Part shown: piece after piece, positions 30,256-31,300 of the stretch
Numbering within the stretch: position 1 is the first letter of the stretch
How the letters are laid out: every line of letters starts with the position of its first letter
Assembly: GCA_015501585.1 (NCBI GenBank)
Contig: JADNRY010000688.1
Span: 1-31,300, forward strand
Direction of reading: 5' to 3'
DNA from: Rhodocollybia butyracea
Taxonomy: Eukaryota > Basidiomycota > Agaricomycetes > Agaricales > Omphalotaceae
Length of the DNA stretch: 31,300 nt
The notes under the pieces: model-generated
What the model was told of the DNA's origin: nothing
The model's input: the letters and a program-made list of their open reading frames with translations, nothing else
Database searches by the model: none
Program-made: the position numbers and the translations under genes

Positions 30256-31117
30256 ATGGATACTGGAGGCGGAGACGCAGACATATTGGCAGAGCTTCTA
30301 CGATCATTGGAAATTGCAGCCGAACCCATGTCACCAGTGAAGACAGCTACAAATAGTTCCAGAAAACCGAGTCCTCACGATTTTTGCCGCTCCCTACAAC
30401 ACAGCGGGACGGGTAAAATGCTGGTTTTGCCCGAGTACCGGGCGATAGTCAAGCGCATCGCGAACCTTTATCGTCAGCTTCCCGATTCCGAAGTACTTAT
30501 TACGGGCCAGCCTGGTATTGGTATGTATCAACATATCTACTTTGCGTGTATCTTACTGATTCATGCTACAGGGAAGAGTGTATTCTTGTTCTACTTGCTT
30601 GCCATACTCTTGAGCATCCCGATGGCGACATCTAGATTCATCAACTGGCTAAACTTGCTCTGTCCTTATACACCAAGGCACAAGGTCTCTTTTACGATGG
30701 TAAATTATGTCCGAAGCGAGGACTGTCATTGAATTCAAGTTGCTTCTCAACCATGATATCACTCCTTCCTGGTCCTGTGTGGGTCCTAATAGATATGTAT
30801 GAGACGAAAGAGGACCTCATGCTTTGAGCGGACTGTCTACGCTCTTTCCATCAATCGGCCCGCTAATACTGTCCATATAAAGGCTGGCGCCGGAGCAGAA
30901 AGGCATGCAGGTTCGGACTGCCACTTTGGGAAGAGGCATACTTCATCGCGGGTATGTGTTGTTTATTGTATATATTGTTACGCTGACTATACTTCTAGGG
31001 GAACTCCATGCTCAAAAGCCCAAGCTTCAGAAGGCAATATCCTCCTGGGCAAAGAGCGTCGAACTTGGACTGGAGTTCAACTCTTTCGGGCTTGAACAGC
31101 TGCCTACGACACTTTGA
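30256..31117 (+). pseudogene. P-loop NTPase, Crinkler-associated type, broken or partial
   Basis: Exon 1, ATG at 30256 to 30520, opens MDTGGGDADILAELLRSLEI and contains MLVLPEYRAIVKRIANLYRQ then EVLITGQPGIG. A 51-bp intron (30521-30571, GTATGT ... CTACAG) splits the Walker A motif; the join gives GQPGIGKSVFLFYLLAILLS. This layout is typical of the NTPase-like N-terminal part of fungal CRN/RHS-type proteins. Past about 30640 homology-like text moves to another frame (LYTKAQGLFYDGKL, PVWVLIDMYETKEDL) and again near 30910 and 30985 (ISSWAKSVELGLEFNSFGLE), with stops between. So it is frameshifted, or has introns that I cannot place. The function of these NTPases in fungi is unclear. Confidence 0.6.
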
Positions 31118-31300
31118 TGTCTGCGAGGCAAAGGGAACGCTGGATCGTAAAGACCTAAAATAGAAGTCAAAGCAATGGAGATTCTCATAACGGATGCTAT
31201 AGAGCGATATGGCCATACGCGGCGCGACGTCTACGATTTTCTCGAGAGCCAAGCAACGTCGTAAGCTCTCCGCGATGTCTTCATCGAATGGATTGGGCCC
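31118..31300. other. end of window, no feature seen
   Basis: Nothing supportable beyond a possible continuation of the broken NTPase gene. Confidence 0.3.

Noticed and set aside
1..31300. tRNA or rRNA genes
   Set aside because: I looked for T-loop and acceptor patterns and found none that I could support by eye; a tRNAscan run would settle it.

Overview
The window reads as genomic DNA of a basidiomycete fungus, probably an Agaricomycete. Host genes are cut by many short introns (about 45-70 bp, including micro-exons of 5, 9 and 14 nt). There is a family of coiled-coil/F-box/leucine-rich genes, a secreted small protein, a P-loop 'Crinkler-type' NTPase, and a heavy load of LTR retrotransposons. 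Assignments rest on reading the translations and splice signals by eye; no search was run.

Layout. (1) 1-6388: a decayed Ty1/copia element on the + strand. The last 137 bp of its 5' LTR, a copia-type half-tRNA primer site, gag/PR/IN/RT/RH remains and a 518-bp 3' LTR are present. It sits inside the coding region of F-box-like copy A (6389-6768, minus). (2) 6965-8625: degenerate copy B and the C-terminal part of copy C. (3) 8626-17826: a nested pair of young LTR elements, both on the minus strand and both with gag but no pol. The outer element (253-bp LTRs, TSD TTAGT) split copy C. The inner element (1169-bp LTRs, TSD ATAAT) then landed inside the outer element's left LTR. (4) 17827-20655: the N-terminal part of copy C, then nearly complete copy E. 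(5) 21339-24049 (minus) and 24992-25966 (plus): a divergent pair, a 23-exon MFS anion symporter and a DOPA-4,5-dioxygenase-like gene. (6) about 25990-28700: a tandem duplication of a small secreted-protein gene, with one rearranged pseudogene and one intact copy. (7) 30256 to the end: the start of a P-loop NTPase of the Crinkler-associated type, out of frame downstream.

The most unusual material is in the two gag-only elements. The inner LTR carries an array of nine hairpins whose stems differ in sequence but keep pairing around one conserved loop. Upstream of it (in element orientation) are a TATA box and a cluster of TGASTCA/TGAYRTCA palindromes. The first 12 nt predicted for its transcript are complementary to the 12 nt just inside the LTR, as in Tf1-type self-priming. 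The outer element shows a similar 13-nt complementarity, and its internal region, including the gag ORF, is filled with perfect short hairpins. LTR-LTR differences in both are almost all CpG transitions, which suggests cytosine methylation of these repeats.

Nearly every host gene here carries at least one single-base frameshift or stop, several in homopolymer runs. Whether this is real decay in a transposon-rich region or residual assembly error cannot be decided from the sequence alone.
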